Below, in pieces: positions 30,431 to 33,696 of a stretch of DNA of 33,696 nucleotides (positions are counted from its first letter, which is position 1; each line of letters starts with the position of its first letter). Made by a program: the position numbers and the translations under genes. The notes under the pieces are model-generated. The model had not been told where the DNA came from, searched no databases, and saw only the letters and a program-made list of their open reading frames with translations. The stretch is from DASSJM01 sp049587975. Lineage in GTDB: Bacteria > Actinomycetota > UBA4738 > HRBIN12. The stretch covers positions 1 through 33,696 of the forward strand of contig JBAVEY010000385.1 in assembly GCA_049587975.1 (NCBI GenBank), in the 5' to 3' direction.

Positions 30431-31746
30431 GTGCGATCGCTCCCGCCTCCCCACGGGCACGGACCCTGCGGTTGGTCCGTCCGGACGAACGACCGGTCTC
30501 GAAGGCGCGGGTCGACGCGCGCACGCGACGCACGGTCACGCTCCTCCTCGGCTCGACCGCCTTCCTCGTCGGATCCGGGCTGGTCATGGTCCTGTCCGCG
30601 AGCTCCGTGTCGGCCTTCGCGGAGTACGGGGACAGCTTCCTGTTCGTCCAGCGGCAGGCGGCCTATGCGGTCGTCGGAGTCCTCGCCCTGATCCTCACGT
30701 CGCGGATGCGCTACGAGGCCTGGAAACGGTTGGCCGGGCCGTTCCTGATCGTCACGGTCGCGATGCTCGTCCTGGTCCTGATCCCCTCGCACGGCGTCGA
30801 GGCCTACGGCGCGTCGCGGTGGTTCCGGCTCGGACCCGTCACGGTGCAGCCCTCGGAGATCGCGAAGCTGTCCCTCCTGGTATTCGCCGCGGCCACGCTC
30901 GCGCGGAACTTGAAGACGCTCGACGATCTCCGGCAACTCGCGCTCCCGCTGCTCCCGGTTTCGATGATCGTGTGCGGCCTCGTGATGATGCAGCCCGACC
31001 TGGGAACCACCGTGATCTTGGCGGTCACGACGTTCGCCCTCCTGTTCGCGGCGGGCGTTCGGCTGCGCTACCTGACGCTCGCGAGCCTGATCGGCGCTGC
31101 GATCGGAGCGGGGCTCATCATGAGCGCCGACTACCGACGGGTGCGCTTCCTCGCGTTCCTGCATCCGTGGGAGGACGTGAAGAACACCGGGTACCAGCTC
31201 GCGCAATCGCTGTACGCACTGGGATCGGGCGGATGGGTCGGCGTCGGGCTCGGCGCCTCGCGGCAGAAGTGGCAATACGTCCCGAACGCGCACACGGACT
31301 TCATCTTCTCCATCCTCGGCGAGGAGCTGGGCCTGCTCGGCGAGGTCGTGGTGCTGCTCGCGTTCGGAGCCCTGATCTTCGCGGGGATCCGGATCGCCGC
31401 GAACGCCAAGGACGTCTTCGGCCGTCTGCTCGCGGCCGGCATCGTCTCGTGGTTCGGCCTGCAGGCGCTCGTCAACCTCGGGGCCGTCACCGGCCTGCTC
31501 CCGATCACCGGGGTGCCGCTCCCGTTCCTGTCGTACGGAGGATCCTCGCTCGTGGTCTCGCTCGCGGCCGTCGGTGTGCTCGTGAGCATCGCGCGCCTGC
31601 CTTCGGGAGGGTCCGCGAGGCGGGACGGGGTCCCCGCCGCCGAGCCGGCGTCGACGCCGACGCGTTCCCCGCGCGCGAAGCGCGCACCCGCCCGTCGAGC
31701 TCCCACCGACCGGACGGCGGCTCCGCCCCGAGGCCGATCGCGATGA
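30427..31746 (+). CDS. ftsW: Lipid II polymerase FtsW (SEDS family)
   Basis: Septal peptidoglycan glycosyltransferase that works with FtsI. 439 residues: a basic cytoplasmic N-terminus of about 35 residues, roughly ten transmembrane helices, and an extended Arg/Pro/Ala-rich cytoplasmic tail (about 395-439). SEDS landmarks: ASRWFRLGPVTVQPSEIAK, MMQPDLGTT, a large extracytoplasmic loop with PNAHTDFIFSILGEELG (from 286), and PFLSYGGSSL with Y370-GGSS. Placed between murD and murG, the usual dcw position, it is FtsW rather than the elongation protein RodA. Joined to both by GTGA and ATGA overlaps. The long tail may bind division proteins, as in other actinobacteria. Confidence 0.95.
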   Translation: MSAIAPASPRARTLRLVRPDERPVSKARVDARTRRTVTLLLGSTAFLVGSGLVMVLSASSVSAFAEYGDSFLFVQRQAAYAVVGVLALILTSRMRYEAWKRLAGPFLIVTVAMLVLVLIPSHGVEAYGASRWFRLGPVTVQPSEIAKLSLLVFAAATLARNLKTLDDLRQLALPLLPVSMIVCGLVMMQPDLGTTVILAVTTFALLFAAGVRLRYLTLASLIGAAIGAGLIMSADYRRVRFLAFLHPWEDVKNTGYQLAQSLYALGSGGWVGVGLGASRQKWQYVPNAHTDFIFSILGEELGLLGEVVVLLAFGALIFAGIRIAANAKDVFGRLLAAGIVSWFGLQALVNLGAVTGLLPITGVPLPFLSYGGSSLVVSLAAVGVLVSIARLPSGGSARRDGVPAAEPASTPTRSPRAKRAPARRAPTDRTAAPPRGRSR

Positions 31747-32846
31747 GGGTGCTCGTCGCGGGAGGTGGGACCGCCGGTCACGTGTTCCCGGCGCTGGCCC
31801 TCGCCGACGAACTCGCCACGGCGGGGCACGAGGTCCGGTTCGCCGGCACCTCGACCGGACAGGAGGGGCGGCTGGTCCCGGAGGCCGGGTACGAGTTCAC
31901 CGCGGTGGAGGCCCGACCGCTGGAGCGCACGGTGTCCCTGCGGGCGGTCACGGCACCGATCGCCGCCCTCCGGTCGGTGAAGGCGTGCCGTCCGTTGGTG
32001 GAGGGGGCCGACGTCGTCGTCGGGATGGGCGGCTACGTGAGCGTGCCCGTCGTGCTCGCGGCGCTGCGATCGCGGCGCCCCGTCGTCCTGCACGAGCAGA
32101 ACGCCGTGCCGGGCCTGGCCAACCGCGCCTTCGCCAGGCCTGCGCGGGCGGTGGCGCTCGCGTTCGCGGAGGCGGAGCGAGGCTTCCCCAGGCGGGTGCG
32201 CACGGTGCTCACCGGGAACCCCGTGCGCCCCGAGATCCTGGCCGTAGCCGCCGATCGCGAACGGCTCGCCAAGGAGGCACGGCAGGAACTCGATCTCGAG
32301 GAGGGCAAGCGCACCGTCGTGGTGTTCGGCGGGAGCCAGGGGGCCCTCCACGTGAACCGGGCGATCGTGGAAGCGGTCCGTGCGTTCGATCGGACGGACA
32401 TGCAGATCGTCCTGCTGACGGGGGCCGCCCACGCCTCGACGGTGCGGGCGTCGCTGCCGGTCGGCGGCCCGGCGACGGTGCGGGTGCTCGGGTTCCTCGA
32501 ACGGATGGACCTCGCGTACGCGGTCGCAGATGCCGTGGTCGCGCGCGCCGGCGCGACGACGGTCGCCGAGATCGCCGCGTGCGGTCTCCCTTCGCTCCTG
32601 ATCCCGTACCCGTACGCGACCGGACGGCATCAGGAAGCGAACGCCCGCGCGCTGCAGCGAGCGGGCGCGGCGACGATGCTGCTGGACGACGAGCTCGACG
32701 GGCGCGTCCTGGCCGATCGGATCGGCTGGTTGCTCGTCGACGACGACCGCCTTCGGTCGATGGGGGACCACGCCCGGGCGTGGGCGAGACCGGACGCCGC
32801 GACCGCGCTCGCGCGGACGGTCATCGAGGCCGGGAGCGGCGCTTGA
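31743..32846 (+). CDS. murG: Lipid II synthase, UDP-GlcNAc transferase (MurG)
   Basis: Peripheral membrane glycosyltransferase (GT28) that adds GlcNAc to lipid I, giving lipid II. 367 residues. N-terminal acceptor domain with GGGTAGHVFPALAL (7-20), GMGGYVSVPV and HEQNAVPGLAN; C-terminal donor domain with VVVFGGSQGALHVNR, VARAGATTVAEIAACGLPS and the ATGRHQEANA loop. The ATGA overlap with ftsW fixes the start. Its stop overlaps the TTG start of murC. Confidence 0.95.
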   Translation: MRVLVAGGGTAGHVFPALALADELATAGHEVRFAGTSTGQEGRLVPEAGYEFTAVEARPLERTVSLRAVTAPIAALRSVKACRPLVEGADVVVGMGGYVSVPVVLAALRSRRPVVLHEQNAVPGLANRAFARPARAVALAFAEAERGFPRRVRTVLTGNPVRPEILAVAADRERLAKEARQELDLEEGKRTVVVFGGSQGALHVNRAIVEAVRAFDRTDMQIVLLTGAAHASTVRASLPVGGPATVRVLGFLERMDLAYAVADAVVARAGATTVAEIAACGLPSLLIPYPYATGRHQEANARALQRAGAATMLLDDELDGRVLADRIGWLLVDDDRLRSMGDHARAWARPDAATALARTVIEAGSGA

Positions 32847-33696
32847 CCGGCTACATCCCGCCGCCCGGTTCGATCCCGACCCTCGAGGTCCCCGACCTGT
32901 CGGGGGTGCGACGCGTGCACATGGTCGGCATCGGCGGTGCGGGCATGAGGAACCTCGCGCGGCTGTTCCTGGCTCGCGGGGTCGAGGTCACCGGGTCCGA
33001 TCTCAAGGACTCGCAGGGCGTCCAGGAGCTGCGATCGCTCGGGGCGACGATCTGGACCGGGCACGATGAGGCCAACCTGGGTGTTGCGGAGGTGCTCGTG
33101 GTCTCGAGCGCGATCCGCGACGACAATCCCGAGCTCGTGGCCGCGCTTGGCCGCGGGATCCCGACGTGGGCGAGGGCGCAGGCACTCGCCGCCGCCGCCG
33201 CCGACCGGCGGCAGATCGCCGTCGCAGGCACCCACGGCAAGACCACGACGACGGCGATGATCGCCCTCGTCCTCGAGCGCGCTGGGTCGGATCCCACCTA
33301 CGTGATCGGCGGGGACACCAACGAATCCGGGAGCGGAGCGAAGGCGGGAGGGGGCGAGCTGTTCGTCACGGAGGCCGACGAGAGCGACGGCTCCTTCCTG
33401 TTGGGTCGGCCCGCGATCGGCGTGATCACCAACGTCGAGCTCGACCACGTCGACTTCTACCCCGGGGGCCTCGCCGAGATCGAGCGGGCGTTCACCGCCT
33501 TCGCCGGACGGTGCGAGCGCGTGGTCGTCTGCGCGGACGACGCACGCGCGATGCGGGCCGTCGCGGCATCGGGTGTCCGCCGCTCGACGTACGGGGTCGG
33601 TCCGGACGCCGACGTCCGGCTGGAGATCGAATCGGTCGGCCCTGGGGGCGGGCGGGCGGCGTTGTTCGCCGGCGACCAACGCCACGAGCTCAGGCT
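32843..33696 (+). CDS. murC: UDP-MurNAc:L-alanine ligase (MurC), 3' end outside the window
   Basis: Adds L-Ala to UDP-MurNAc, the first step of stem peptide synthesis. The first 284 codons are visible. After a short lead, RRVHMVGIGGAGM is the UDP-binding motif, TGSDLKDSQGVQEL follows, the ATP loop is AGTHGKTTTTAM, and VTEADESDGSFL with TNVELDHVDFY completes the MurC-specific set. The TTG at 32843 overlaps the murG TGA (TTGA) and has GGGAG seven bases upstream; an internal GTG at 32907 would cut into the first strand region and is less likely. The C-terminal ligand domain is cut off by the window edge. Confidence 0.93.
   Translation, partial: MTGYIPPPGSIPTLEVPDLSGVRRVHMVGIGGAGMRNLARLFLARGVEVTGSDLKDSQGVQELRSLGATIWTGHDEANLGVAEVLVVSSAIRDDNPELVAALGRGIPTWARAQALAAAAADRRQIAVAGTHGKTTTTAMIALVLERAGSDPTYVIGGDTNESGSGAKAGGGELFVTEADESDGSFLLGRPAIGVITNVELDHVDFYPGGLAEIERAFTAFAGRCERVVVCADDARAMRAVAASGVRRSTYGVGPDADVRLEIESVGPGGGRAALFAGDQRHELR

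Noticed and set aside
31131..32771. 546-codon antisense frame over ftsW and murG
   Set aside because: Both sense genes are unambiguous; the antisense product is compositionally biased.

Overview
The window comes from a high-GC actinobacterium, probably an uncultured lineage of Actinomycetota. The evidence is a consistently GC-rich third codon position, frequent GTG and TTG starts, a luciferase-like F420-type oxidoreductase, DUF3040 and DUF6504 proteins, a mycobacterial-type LexA box (TCGAAC-N4-GTTCGA), and a MurE with the DNPR motif of meso-diaminopimelate peptidoglycan. No tRNA, rRNA, CRISPR array or insertion sequence was seen.

Left part (1-8080), metabolic genes: a pseudouridine-5'-phosphate glycosidase; a leftward set of a class V PLP enzyme lacking the desulfurase cysteine, UDP-sulfoquinovose synthase and a DUF2304-GT2 glycosyltransferase; a luciferase-like oxidoreductase; a leftward ftcD / cyclodeaminase-family / DUF402 operon; and a SnoaL-like protein followed by two tandem 55-bp stem-loop repeats.

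Middle (8084-14967), an SOS-type transcription unit: a good promoter with a perfect LexA box near its predicted start site, then DUF6504, an acyl-CoA dehydrogenase, a metallo-beta-lactamase-fold hydrolase, an error-prone DnaE2-type polymerase and a catalytically intact DinB (Pol IV), ending in a hairpin. It looks like a variant of the actinobacterial mutagenesis cassette, without ImuA and with an intact DinB where ImuB would be expected. Two metabolic-type enzymes sit inside it. This is the most unusual part of the window.

Right part (14973-33696), envelope and division: a DUF3040 membrane protein with a TATAAT promoter, a MerR regulator, a leftward MoxR-DUF58-transglutaminase operon, an HNH endonuclease gene that looks leaderless, and then the division and cell wall (dcw) cluster: mraZ, a 39-residue membrane ORF, rsmH, ftsL, ftsI, murE, murF, mraY, murD, ftsW, murG and the start of murC. 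Nearly every junction is a 1-4 base stop/start overlap. Four GTGG repeats at 10-11 bp spacing overlap the mraZ promoter and are the expected MraZ autoregulatory site. Together these genes make the lipid II precursor (MurE, MurF, MurD, MurC, MraY, MurG) and build the septal synthase (FtsW, FtsI, FtsL).

Several genes (HNH, dinB, murE, ftcD, SnoaL-like) have a TANNNT hexamer 6-9 bases before a start codon, which suggests frequent leaderless transcription. No gene-free stretch exceeds 300 bases; the longest is 20641-20925.
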